Positions 1 to 9,986 of a stretch of 64,000 bases of DNA are shown piece after piece. Positions within the stretch are counted from its first letter, which is position 1, and each line of letters opens with the position of its first letter. The notes beneath the pieces are model-generated. The model searched no databases and was not told the DNA's origin. It was given only the letters and a program-made list of their open reading frames with translations. Source of the stretch: Sorex araneus (Eukaryota > Chordata > Mammalia > Eulipotyphla > Soricidae); the NCBI RefSeq assembly GCF_027595985.1, contig NC_073305.1, forward strand, positions 115,701,759 to 115,765,758, read 5' to 3'. The position numbers were made by a program, and so were the translations under genes.

Positions 1-79
1 CTGGAAAAAATTGTTTTGGTTCTACATAGCATAAAAATGAGAAGATAGTAGGCTGGTACATATTCCAAAAATATGTATT

Positions 80-240
80 TTTGGTGACATTTCAGTGTGT
101 GTTTGGACTATACCCCTGGGTGCTCAATTCCAGTTTTGTGCACATAGATCACCCCTGGCAGTGCTAGGGGACTTGGGGTGCCAGGGGTCAAACATGGGCC
201 TCCTGCATGCAAAGTGTGTGCTCAGCTCTTCAAGCTACCT
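80..240 (-). mobile_element. Old antisense SINE
   Basis: Diverged copy recognisable by tacccctgggtgctca, atcacccctggcagtgct and a degenerate head complement. Confidence 0.6.
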
Positions 241-280
241 CTTCAACTCCATTTCTCTGTTCTTAAAGATTTTAAATTGG

Positions 281-458
281 GGGGCCAGAGCGATAGTACA
301 GTGGTAAGGCGTTTGCCTTGCATATGGCCAACTCAGGTTCAATCCCCGGCATCCCATATGGTCCCTCAGGCACTGCCAGGAGTAATTCCTGAGTGCAGAG
401 TCAGGAGTGATCTGATCCTGATCATCGCTAGATGTTACCCAAAAAGCAAAAAAAATTT
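281..458 (+). mobile_element. Sor-type SINE, full length
   Basis: Starts ggggccagagcgatag and carries box-B-like GGTTCAATCCC. It ends in the family tail acccaaaaagcaaaaaa. The tRNA-derived head followed by a body ending in an A-rich tail defines the short SINE seen throughout the window. Confidence 0.9.
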
Positions 459-486
459 TTTTTAATTTAAAAATTAATAAAAATAT

Positions 487-736
487 AAGGACTGGAGCAA
501 TGGCACAGCAGGTAGGGCATTTGCTTTGCACGCGGCTGACCCGGGTTCATTTTCTCCATCCCTCTCAGAGAGCCCAGCAAGCTTGAGAATATCCTGCCCG
601 CATAGCAGAGCTTGGCAAGCTACCCGTGGCGTATTCGATACGCCCAAAACAATAACAAATCTCACAATGGAGACATTACTGGCGTCCACTTGAGCAAAAT
701 CGATGAACAACAGGATGACAGTGCTACAGTGCTAAT
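487..736 (+). mobile_element. Long-variant SINE
   Basis: Same tRNA-like head as the short SINE but a different body, with modules gagagcccagcaagc, cgtattcgatacgcc and atcgatgaacaacagg. It ends in agtgctacagtgcta. This defines the long variant used in later entries. Confidence 0.88.
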
Positions 737-947
737 AGAAACTTAAACAAAATTTAATATGAATATTGCTTATATATAAAAAGATGTAGTCTTTCTATAA
801 AGGAAATTATTTTAGAATACTATATTCCTTTTCCTCAGCACTTTTATATGCCTTTGTGATACCCTTAACTTAATTTTATTTTCTTTTTTTTGAGAACTCC
901 CCACCCACCCCCTCAATCCCCTGAACTTGATCGATACCCTTAATTAA

Positions 948-1138
948 TTTTTTTTTTGGCATTTTTGGGTCACACCTGGCGAAACTCAGGGGTTATTCCT
1001 GACTTTAAAATCAGGAATTACTCCTGACAGTGCTTGAGGAACCTTACTGGATGCTGGAGATCGAACCCTGGTGAGCCTGTGCAAGGCAAATGCCTTGTGC
1101 AAGGCAAATGCCTTCCCTGCTGTACTATCGCTCCAGCT
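948..1138 (-). mobile_element. Antisense short SINE with internal duplication
   Basis: T-rich start then gggtcacacctggcg. An 18-bp segment around gtgcaaggcaaatgcc is repeated back to back near 1078-1113. Confidence 0.85.
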
Positions 1139-1179
1139 GCTGATTCCCTTAATTTTTTTTAATTTAGTTTTTATTACAT

Positions 1180-1330
1180 GTTTTTTTGGGGGGTCCCTGC
1201 ATGACCTTGTTCAAGGACTACTTCGAGTTCATTGTTCGGCAGGAATCACTCCTGAAGGTGCTTGGGGGACCATGTGGTGCTGGGGATCAAACACGGGCCA
1301 TCTTCATGCACAGTTATCTCTCTTGACCCT
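1180..1330 (-). mobile_element. Old antisense SINE
   Basis: Diverged; caggaatcactcctgaaggt and gctggggatcaaacac remain recognisable. Confidence 0.65.
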
Positions 1331-1544
1331 TATTTCATTTCTTTTTCTGTGTTCTCAACTTATCCCCTCTCCTCATTTGGATCATTCTTTGTAACACTGT
1401 ATTGGAGATTTAATTTTATCCTGTTTAAAAGAATATGCATCGTAACAAAATCTGGTGCCTTGCCAGAAAGAGCTCTAAATCTGAAGCTCACAATCAAATT
1501 CAGTAGCTTTGCACAACTGGCTAGTATTTCATGACGTTTCTTTC

Positions 1545-1586
1545 CCAGGATAAAAGAAAGCCTTGAAAACCAATAGTCACAAAAGG

Positions 1587-1660
<74 letters not shown>

Positions 1661-2006
1661 TGGAGGGGAGGGAGAGGGAGAGGAAGAAAGAGAGAGGGAG
1701 AGAGAGGGAGAGGAAGAAAGAGAAGAGGGAGGGACAGGGGGGAGAGAGAGAGGGAGAGAGGGAGGGAGAGGGAGAGAGAGATAGCAAGCGAGTGCAAAAA
1801 GGAAAGTGTCTCCCATAGAGGGAGGCTAGGAGGGAGGCTAAGGAGGGGTAGGGGGTGGGGTATTTGGGGATGGTGGGAGGGACATAGGTGGTGGGAAATG
1901 TACACTGGTGGAGAGATGGGTACTGGATCATTGTATGGCTGAAACCCAATTTTGAACAGCTATGTAATGGTCTATCTCACAAATATTCAATTAAAAAAAT
2001 TTTTGA
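1545..2006 (+). mobile_element. L1-type 3' end with AG-rich tract
   Basis: An (AG)n polypurine tract (about 1589-1790) is followed by the motifs gagagatgggtactgg and atcattgtatggctgaaa, then an A-rich end near 2000. This matches the 3' UTR of the L1 seen at 47900-48050. The Ser/Leu-rich minus-strand ORFs here come from the AG repeat. Confidence 0.65.
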
Positions 2007-2154
2007 AGTAATGTGGAGCTCATGTCCACTTCAACCTGCTTAATCAGAGACTGAATAAATAACAGCACTCCTACATTAACAAAATTTAAAAAAAGAAAGC
2101 AATCTTTGAATTATTCTTTGCGTATTCACAAAATAAGTTTCGACTGCCTACTGC

Positions 2155-3076
2155 TCTCTCACTGTTTTTGTTCGGTGGTCTGGGGCTGCTTCCCTCACCC
2201 TGGAGGGCTGATGGCAATGGGCAGATGATGGAAGAAACGATGGCCAAACTGGTTGGTGATCAGCTGCAGTTTATTCTAATCTCATCTCCCTCTGCCTCCT
2301 TCCAGTCTCACCCACTCCCATACTCCTCCTCTCCGTGCCCACTCTTACAGCCTTAGTTATATCCCAAAATCATGAGGGACTGAGGTTGCAATTACACACA
2401 GGTGTGGTTATATGGTCAACAAATGTAAAGTCCTTCCCTCAGGGGAAGCCTCTTCTAGGACAAATTCTCATCCAGCAAGGGTGAAATGCCACCTAGGGGT
2501 GTGTTTCTCCTTTCCTTAGTGCAACAACCATTTAAACATTTATCTTAATTCTACTTCTTAATAATATTACTCATTTTGTATGAACACAGTAAGAGATATA
2601 TTAATTTTTTAGGGGACCTCTCCTGGGGACATCTCGCTATAGATCCCAGACAACAGTGTTCAGGCCAGATAGTCCTTCCTAATCCCAGCTGGGTCCTTGT
2701 CCAATTGTTTCTCTTTGGATCATGACAGAATTTGTCCATGACTGTGCTCTTAACTTATAGTTAAGTATTATGGCATTTGGCCTGTCCTGTTTCGATGCCA
2801 GGGTAGTTCACAGCTTGCCCTGGGTCCATCCAGTCCCTTTGTTGGGCCCCCGCTTTGGGGGTGTTAGGAAGTAAGGGCAATTGAAGCTTAGGTCGAGTAT
2901 ATATGACAGATGCCCAGGAGTGAATATTATTCAGAGTCAATTAACTTGCAAGTTACAAAAGCAGAGCATTAACTGTCTTCCTGTGTCTATACAAAAAGGA
3001 CATTGCTCTGAAGTAAACTATGCAAAGGACATAAGGGAAGGAGAAAAGCAATATTTCACTTATAAATACAAAATCC
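2155..3076 (-). mobile_element. LTR, part 1 (minus orientation)
   Basis: Shares order and sequence with 55060-55700 (atcatgacagaatttgt, cttatagttaagtattatgg, gatgccagggtag). A related LTR at 22800-23000 gives the orientation. It is interrupted at 3077 by a composite retroposon and resumes at 3766. No coding remains are seen. Confidence 0.65.
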
Positions 3077-3719
3077 TATAAAACCAAGCTCCTGGAAGAG
3101 AGGGACGCAGAGAGTCTCTTACCCCTGCGCCTGGCTGTTTTCCCCGGGGCCCACTGGAGGGGATGGGTTTCAGTTTCCCTCCCTGCCCGGAGCAGAGCTC
3201 CCACAGCTGAAGACCTCCGGAGCCTAACCACAGCCATGCTCAAGGCCCCTCTTCAAACATTCGCACGAGCCTCACGCATGAAGGTACCAGCAGAGGAACC
3301 CAGGTGTGTGGGACCCAGGGTTGAGACCTCCAAGCCTGCTCCTCTGCCCAGATTTTCCAATTCCCAGTAGCTAGGTGGTCACACCCAGGGACTGTCCCTG
3401 GCGCCATGTAATCCCACGAGGCCGTTTTTTCCACACAACATCTTATAGCCTAGTTCCCCGCCATGGGAGAACCTGGCAAGCTACCAAGAGTTTCCTGCCC
3501 CCATGGGAGAGCCTCACAAACTCCCCATGGCGTATTCATATGCCAAAACCAGTAACAATGCTGGGTCTCATTCCACTGACCCTGAAAGAGCCTCCAAAGT
3601 GGCACCATCGGGAAGGACGAGTAAAGAGAGGCTTCTAAAATCTCAGGGCTAGGACGAATGGAGACATTACTGAGATGTGCTCGAGAAATTCGATGATCAA
3701 CAGAATGATGATGGTGATA

Positions 3720-3752
<33 letters not shown>
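3077..3752 (+). mobile_element. Composite retroposon (GC-rich 5' module plus SINE-like 3' body)
   Basis: A 676-bp insertion flanked by a 13-bp direct repeat (3064-3076 and 3753-3765). The first ~350 bp are non-SINE. The 3' part has SINE long-variant modules (gagaacctggcaagctacc, gcgtattcatatgcc, gaatggagacattactg), and the end is a (TGA)n tail. It resembles 58576-59250 along its length. Confidence 0.75.
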
Positions 3753-3754
<2 letters not shown>

Positions 3755-3765
3755 ATACAAAATCC

Positions 3766-4205
3766 AGAGTTCTTAGAAGGATCTGACCTTACAAGTCACA
3801 GGGCCTGATTTGGGGATGTAGGTGATTAACAGGGGAAGAGAGCACAGAGGAAAAGTTAAAGATAAACACAGAGGAATGGGAGTGCCTCAGGAGCAGTGTG
3901 ATGGGTGTAACCCAATAAACCCAAGCTCCTTGCGGCAGGAGAGAAAGGACAAACCAATGTTAAACCTAAAATGTTTGGAGCTATCTTCCAACAACTCTTT
4001 TCATCGGAAGCTTCCCCCCATCGACAGGTGACCTCCTCCCATCGACAGGTGACCTTCCCCCATCTCCACGCCCTTCCTGTTCACTGCCAGTCATGCCCAT
4101 GAACTGCCTCTGGGTGCTATTAAAGCATATTATCTTTCATGATTCAGAGACTCACACATGAATCTCAGAAGAGAACAGCACACCAGAGATGCCTCCGGAT
4201 CCCAA
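3766..4205 (-). mobile_element. LTR, part 2 after the composite insertion
   Basis: 3795-3960 aligns with 55695-55790 (tgattaacagg against taattgacagg; aagctcc...ggagagaaagg), so the LTR continues. A short direct repeat, cccatcgacaggtgacc, occurs twice at about 4018-4055. Confidence 0.5.
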
Positions 4206-4435
4206 ATACTTAAAAAAAAAAAATTAGAATTCCAGGAGCGTGAGGCTGCTTTTGAGTTTGCACGACATGTCATACTATTCATAACAAGCAACACAAAATA
4301 AATTATTTAGCATCTGCCTATGGGGCAGGCTTGGGTGGTGGTAGGGAAATTCAAAATAGTGGTGGTGGAAAGTGTAAGGATGGAGGGATTGGTGTTGAGA
4401 TGTTGAACATAAAGAATTACTATGAACAACTTTCA

Positions 4436-4525
4436 CTGTATCATTGTCATCCCGTTGTTCGAGTTACTCTTGAGCGGGCACCAGTAACACCTCCATTCGA
4501 CCCAGTCCTGAGATTTTATTTTATT
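4436..4525 (-). mobile_element. Long-variant SINE 3' fragment, antisense
   Basis: Contains cgttgttcgagttactc and gcgggcaccagtaac; ends at ctgagatttta. Confidence 0.65.
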
Positions 4526-5002
4526 TTTTTGAACATTAAAATTAAAAAAATTTTTTTATTAGTGAATCACCATGAGGTACAGTTACAGACTTACAAACTT
4601 TCGTTTGTGTTTCAGTCATACAATGCTTGAGTACCCATCCCTCCACCAGTGCCCATTCTCCACCACCAATGTCCCAGTATCCCTTCCCCTCCCCCACTCC
4701 CTCCACCCCGCCTCTGTGGTAGGGCATTCCCTTTTGCTCTCTCTACTTTCGTACTTCTTCTTCATGAACGGTTTGAGGCTCTTTGTGTTCCTGGAGCGAG
4801 CAGATGCTGTTGAGCTACACTAGCACGCAACAGGGACGAATGGAGATGTTACTGGCGAGCGCTCAAGCAAATCGAAGATCAACAGGATGACAAGTGATAC
4901 GAGTGCTAGTCTCCCATTCTGTTACTTTATATTCCACAGATGAGTGCAATCTTTCTATGTCTGTCTCTCTTTCTGACTCATTTCACTTAGCATGATACTT
5001 TC

Positions 5003-5179
5003 TTTTTTTTTTTTTCTTTTTGGGTCACACCTGGCGATGCTCAGGGGTTACTCCTGGCTCTGCACTCAGGAATTACCCTTGGCGGGTGCTCAGGGGACCA
5101 TATGGGATGCTGGGATTAGAACCTGGGTTGGCCGCGTGTAAGGCAAACACCCTACCCGCTGTGCTATCTCTCCAGCCCC
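5003..5179 (-). mobile_element. Antisense short SINE with 15-bp TSD
   Basis: Flanked by identical tagcatgatactttc at 4988-5002 and 5180-5194 inside the minus-strand L1, so the L1 is older. Confidence 0.95.
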
Positions 5180-5305
5180 TAGCATGATACTTTCCATGTT
5201 GATCCACTTATATGCAAAGTTCATGACTTCATCTTTTCTAACAGCTGCATAGTATTCATTGTGTAGATATACCAAAATTTAGCCAGTCATCTATTCTCAG
5301 GCACT

Positions 5306-5485
5306 TGTTTGTTTGTTTGTTTGTTTTGCTTTTCAGGTCACACCCAGCCATTCTCAGGGAATGGCTCTGCACTCAGGAATTACTCCTGACAGTGCTCAGG
5401 AGACCATATGGGATACTGGGAATCAAACCTGGGTTGGCTGCGTGCAAGGCAAATGCCCTACCTGCTGTGCTATCACTTCAGCCCC
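5306..5485 (-). mobile_element. Antisense short SINE
   Basis: (TTTG)n tail complement, then ggtcacacccagcc; cacttg occurs at both edges. Confidence 0.85.
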
Positions 5486-5821
5486 AACACTTGGGTTTTT
5501 TCTAGATTCTGGTTATTGTAAACTGTGCTGCAATGAACATACTAGTGCAGATGTCATTTTCACTATACTTTTTTGCCACTCAGGGATATATTCCCAGAAG
5601 TGATATTGGTGGGTCAAATGGGAGCTCAATTTCAAATTTTTTGATAAGCGTCCATATTGTTTTCCAAATGGCCAGCCCTGAGATTTTAGCAGCTTTTCCT
5701 TACTTGTTGTGTGAACAACTTTATGGAAATAAAATTTAGAAATTAAAATAAAACGTAATGTGGAGTTCATGCCTACTTCAGTCAGCTTAATTAGTGGCTG
5801 AATAAACAGCAGTACTCCTGT

Positions 5822-6071
5822 CACTGTCACTGACACTGTCATCCCGTTGCTCATCGATTTGTTCGAGCGGGCACTAGTAACGTCTCTCATTGTGAGAATT
5901 ATTGTTACTGTTTTTGGCATATCCAATACACCATGGGTAGCTTGCCAGGCTGTGCCATGAGGCCATGATACTCTGGTAGCTTGCCCGGCTCTCTGAGAGG
6001 GACGGAGGAATCGAACCTGGGTCGGCCTCGTGAAAGGCGAACGCCCTACCACTGTGCTATTGCTCCAGCCC
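5822..6071 (-). mobile_element. Antisense long-variant SINE upstream of PM20D2
   Basis: Full head-to-body copy. cagtactcctg (5811-5821) and cagtattccta (6072-6082) look like its target duplication. Confidence 0.88.
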
Positions 6072-6189
6072 GCAGTATTCCTACATTAAAAAAAAAAAAA
6101 GAAAAAGCAAGAAAGCTTTGAACTACTCTTCCTATTAAAAGTTTCTCCCCCATCAAAAAACTTTGCATGAGGTTCACAGGGAAAGTATC

Positions 6190-6463
6190 AATGTATCATT
6201 CCCCTCCCCCCCACCAGAGAGGCGGGGCACTTCGGGAGATTCTGGGGGCGGAGCCTGGAGTGGGGAGCGTGGGAGTGTGGGCGGAGCCTGGGATTCGCAG
6301 GCGTGCGCAGCCGGGGTTCACGGGGAGGGCGCGTGCGCGCGCGCCGCCTGGGTTCACGGGAGGGGGACGCTCGCGCAGGCGCAGGCGCAGTAGCTCTCGG
6401 AAGCGCGCGCCCGACCCGACGCAGCGGCTGGCCCCGCGTGCAGGGGGCCGGTTCCCGGGCAAG
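6190..6463 (+). promoter_or_regulatory. PM20D2: PM20D2 CpG-rich promoter and 5' UTR
   Basis: The sequence switches abruptly from A/T-rich repeat DNA to CpG-dense DNA. GC boxes (GGCGGGG or GGGCGG) occur near 6221, 6245 and 6279. NRF1-like GCGCAGGCGC motifs occur near 6374-6390. No TATA box is seen, so this is a housekeeping-type promoter. A short motif, gggttcacgggg, occurs twice (about 6315 and 6351). CpG density continues through exon 1. Confidence 0.75.
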
Positions 6464-6919
6464 ATGAAGCCCGGAGAGTGCTCGCCCGTGGAGGGCGGAT
6501 CCCGCGCCGGCCTCCCCGAGCTGGAGGGGCTGAAGGCGCGCGCCGCCGAGTGCATCGACGGCGCGGCCGGGCGTCTGGGCGCCCTGAGCCAGGCCATCTG
6601 GAGCCAGCCCGAGCTAGCGTACGAGGAGCACCACGCCCACCGGGTGCTCACGCGCTTCTTCGAGCTGGAGCCGCCGGCCGCCTCGTGGGCCGTGCAGCCG
6701 CACTACCTGCTGCCCACCGCCTTCCGCGCCGAGTGGGAGGCGCCCGCCGCCCGCGCGGCCCCGCGTCCGCTGCGGCTGGGCTTCCTGTGCGAGTACGACG
6801 CGCTGCCCGGCCTCGGCCACGCCTGCGGACACAACCTGATCGCCGAGGTGGGCGCGGCGGCCGCGCTGGGCGTCAAGGGGGCCCTGGAGGGCGGCCCGGA
6901 GCCGGCCCCGCCAGTGAAG
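6464..6919 (+). CDS. PM20D2: PM20D2 coding exon 1
   Basis: 456 nt, codons 1-152, ending on a codon boundary at donor gtgagg (6920). It encodes the N-terminal catalytic half with EYDALP and GHACGHN. It is very GC-rich, unlike the later exons, and continuous with the promoter CpG-rich region. Confidence 0.96.
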
Positions 6920-9915
6920 GTGAGGCGGGGCTCCGCGGGGCTTGCCGCTCCGCCCTCGTGCCGGTGCATGGGTGGCACCGAGCCGGGAGGCTGGGAACCC
7001 TCACCCCCCGCCCCCGTGCCAGCCTTGCACGGGTGGCACCGAGCTGGGAGGCACGGGACCCCAAATGTCAGTCGTGCACGGGTGGCTACGGGACGCACCA
7101 CCCACCCCCAGTGTGAGTCGTGCACGGGTGGCACCGAGTCGGGAGGCAGGGATCCCTCCCACCCACCCCCGTGCCAGCCTTGCACGGTGGCACCGAGCTG
7201 GGAGGCATGGGACCCCAAGTGTCAGTCGTGCACGGGTGGCTCCGGGACGCACCCCCCACCCCCAGTGTCAGTCGTGCACGGGTGGCACCGAGCCGGGAAG
7301 GCGGGACCCCCCGCCCCGCCAGTGACAGCCGTGCACGGTGGCTCCGAGCCGGGAGCAGGGAACCCCCAAGTGTCAGTCATGCACGGGAGGAACGGGAGCC
7401 CCCCCTCCCTCCCGCCAGTGTCCAATCATGCACGGGTGGCTCCGAGCCCAGAGACAGACGCTGTCCGAGCGCTCGACACTTGGCCTATTTTTATGCTTCC
7501 GGTCTCTCCTTTGCTTGTCAGTAGGGGAGTGGACGCTGGTTTGGGGGGCGGCGCGGGGAGGGGGAGGGTCCGTTGCAAAGTCTGGTCTTCGTCACCGCGA
7601 ATATTAGGGAAACCAAGCAGCGTTTCGGGGAAGAGATTGGAGGGCCTGAGCGGGTAGCGATCGTTGCAGGGGAGCTCACAGTTCCGAGCAAGCCCTGGCG
7701 TGTGGCCAAGGAGCTGCTGTGGCCGGAGCCACAGGGTTCCGTGGGGCAGGGACATCTGGAATGGTGAGCAGTGTCCGGGAGCAGCGCGTCTTCCCTGCAC
7801 ATGCGCTGGTCCTCCAGTGACCCTTTCGTGACTCTCATGAGTTACCCCTGCCCTCTGCTGGACGTAGTCCTCTTCCCTTGCAGAGAGGGCAGCTAGAATC
7901 CTGTGTCGCTGGTTTTGCAGGTGACCTAAGATCGAGTCCTCGCCTTCCCTTTTAAAGGAAGGCGAATGATTCGAGGTCTTGGAGAGAGCTGTAACCAGGT
8001 TTATGACAGATTCCGTGAAGATTTAAAAGACAAATTTTAAAGAGACAAGGCTTAAGAGTAAAGGGTGGTTTTTAGAGTGTGGGGGAACTTTCAAAGTGGG
8101 CAAGATTTTGGGAAATGTACCCACTTCTAATTTCCAAAGGTAATGCTGTCTTTCAGCCAGGTTATCTGCCTTACTGGAAACGGAATTTAATGTTGATTTC
8201 CTTCCCCAACTTTTTTTTTTTGTGGCAAGTTAAGACTTTCAGCTTATCTCATTGTGTTCTGATACATGATCTTGAAAATAGTTATCTATATATATATTTT
8301 GCTTTAAAAACATTTTTTAAAAGAAGTTACATTTCAAAGTAAAATGTTTATTCTGTAAAGTTCTCTTTTGTTTGATCAGGTGTTTGATGACCCATAAATC
8401 TGCCTGGTTGACTGGTGGAATCGAATTAGTAAGTTTGTGTAACGGTTGGCCATTTTCACCCTGGTATTTAATGTTTTTCACAAAAGATGAGCTAGTTCAG
8501 ACCTGTTAATTATGTTGGGCTCAGTGAGCCATCAAGTTCCAGCCTGAAGGTCTGGGCACCTAATCCTAGCTTTGCCTCAAGCCTTGCTCTGTGCCCTGGC
8601 GACCCCCCTCCCCCCATTGTATTCCTGAAACATTAATAGTAATGGTGTTGTCAGGTGCCCACATTAAAACAAAACATACCCAGCTCCCAGGCTGAAGTTA
8701 AGATATATCTCTTTGGCCTACCTCTCAGGGCTTTGGTGAGGATCGCTAATAGATAACTGGAAAGTTTCTTCCCTACAAAGCCCTTCTGGATAATTATTTA
8801 CATTCACTAGAAAGCTTAGAGAAGAAACTCTCAGAAATAAATCCTAAAGAATTTTGAGAAAAATGAGTACGGAGGATCTAGACTTTTTTTTTTTTAATCC
8901 TTGCCATTAGTTAAATAAAATAGTTATAAAATTAGGGAAAGTTTCTGCAGTGGCTTTAGCTCTGCTATGTACTGAACTGGTTTGATGGTATACGTTAAAG
9001 CTTATGACAATGTAGCACCATAGATTAATGTCCACTGCCGTAAAGGATTGGAACCAAACCTCCCTCCATAGTTTAAAGAATTTAATGTAGATTGTGATTA
9101 TCAGGACACCTATTTGATTTTTTTTTCCTGCTAGGATTTTTTTCCTATTATTTTGCTCTGACACAGGTATTTCCTTCTAGGTAATTGTCTTGGGAACCCC
9201 TGCAGAAGAAGATGGTGGTGGCAAAATTGATCTAATTGAAGCAGGGGCTTTCAAAAATCTTGATGTTGTTTTTATGGCTCACCCATCCCAAGAGAATGCA
9301 GCTTACCTACCTGATGTGGCTGAACATGAGTAAGTAATCAGCTTCTTAGTGGAAAATAGGCTATTGAATACACTTTTTTGTGTCATAACTGGAGACCGAA
9401 ACTCCACATTTATAATTGAAAAAGCACATTGTAAGTCAATGATGTGAGAGATGTCTTGCTTGATTTCCACAAAGTGGCACTTGATCGGGCTCGTAATTGA
9501 GGGTAATTATGGGCTTCCCAATTGGACTGTCAGTCTAACTTCTAGGAACAGAAAACAGACGGTGTTGATACATATGTTCTGTTTTGAACACTAGGTGATA
9601 TGGCTTCTGGAATCTATCCCTTGATAGAGTGTAGCCTTTTCAGTGGGATAATTGGTGAGAGACAGCTCTATATGACTTGGAACATAAAAAGGATGAATTC
9701 TGTTCCTGAAAGAGAAATGCAGAAACAGTTTAGCTTTTGATTTTAGTGAGATCTACTGGTCTGTGCTCCTCTGATTGTCCCGTGGTGAAATCTCTTTGTG
9801 TTTAAGAGCTCACTCATTTTTGGTACTTAGGAGGAAGCTCATTGAAGACACTTTAAAAAAAATACCACAAATTTTAGTCATGGTTACTAATGGTCTAAGT
9901 AGTGGAGGAGGGAGG

Positions 9916-9986
<71 letters not shown>

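Larger units (their letters stand above)
4526..5690 (-). mobile_element. L1 3' end on the minus strand, broken by SINEs
   Basis: Reverse strand carries the L1 ORF2 C-terminal region and 3' UTR, colinear with 47230-48050 on the plus strand (cccaccaatatcac, gttgatccacttatatgc, gagtacccatccctcc). SINE insertions at about 4793-4907, 5003-5179 and 5306-5485 interrupt it. There is no intact ORF. Confidence 0.85.

Noticed and set aside
1360-1905. Long minus-strand ORFs rich in Ser/Leu/Pro
   Set aside because: They are the translation of an (AG)n polypurine tract; no protein family and no splice context.
4020-4060. Tandem cccatcgacaggtgacc as a regulatory array
   Set aside because: Only two units inside LTR-related sequence; too little to support a function.
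6478-7116. 212-aa ORF in another frame over PM20D2 exon 1, and several ORFs in 6700-7520
   Set aside because: By-products of CpG-rich coding sequence and the minisatellite; the PM20D2 frame has clear homology.
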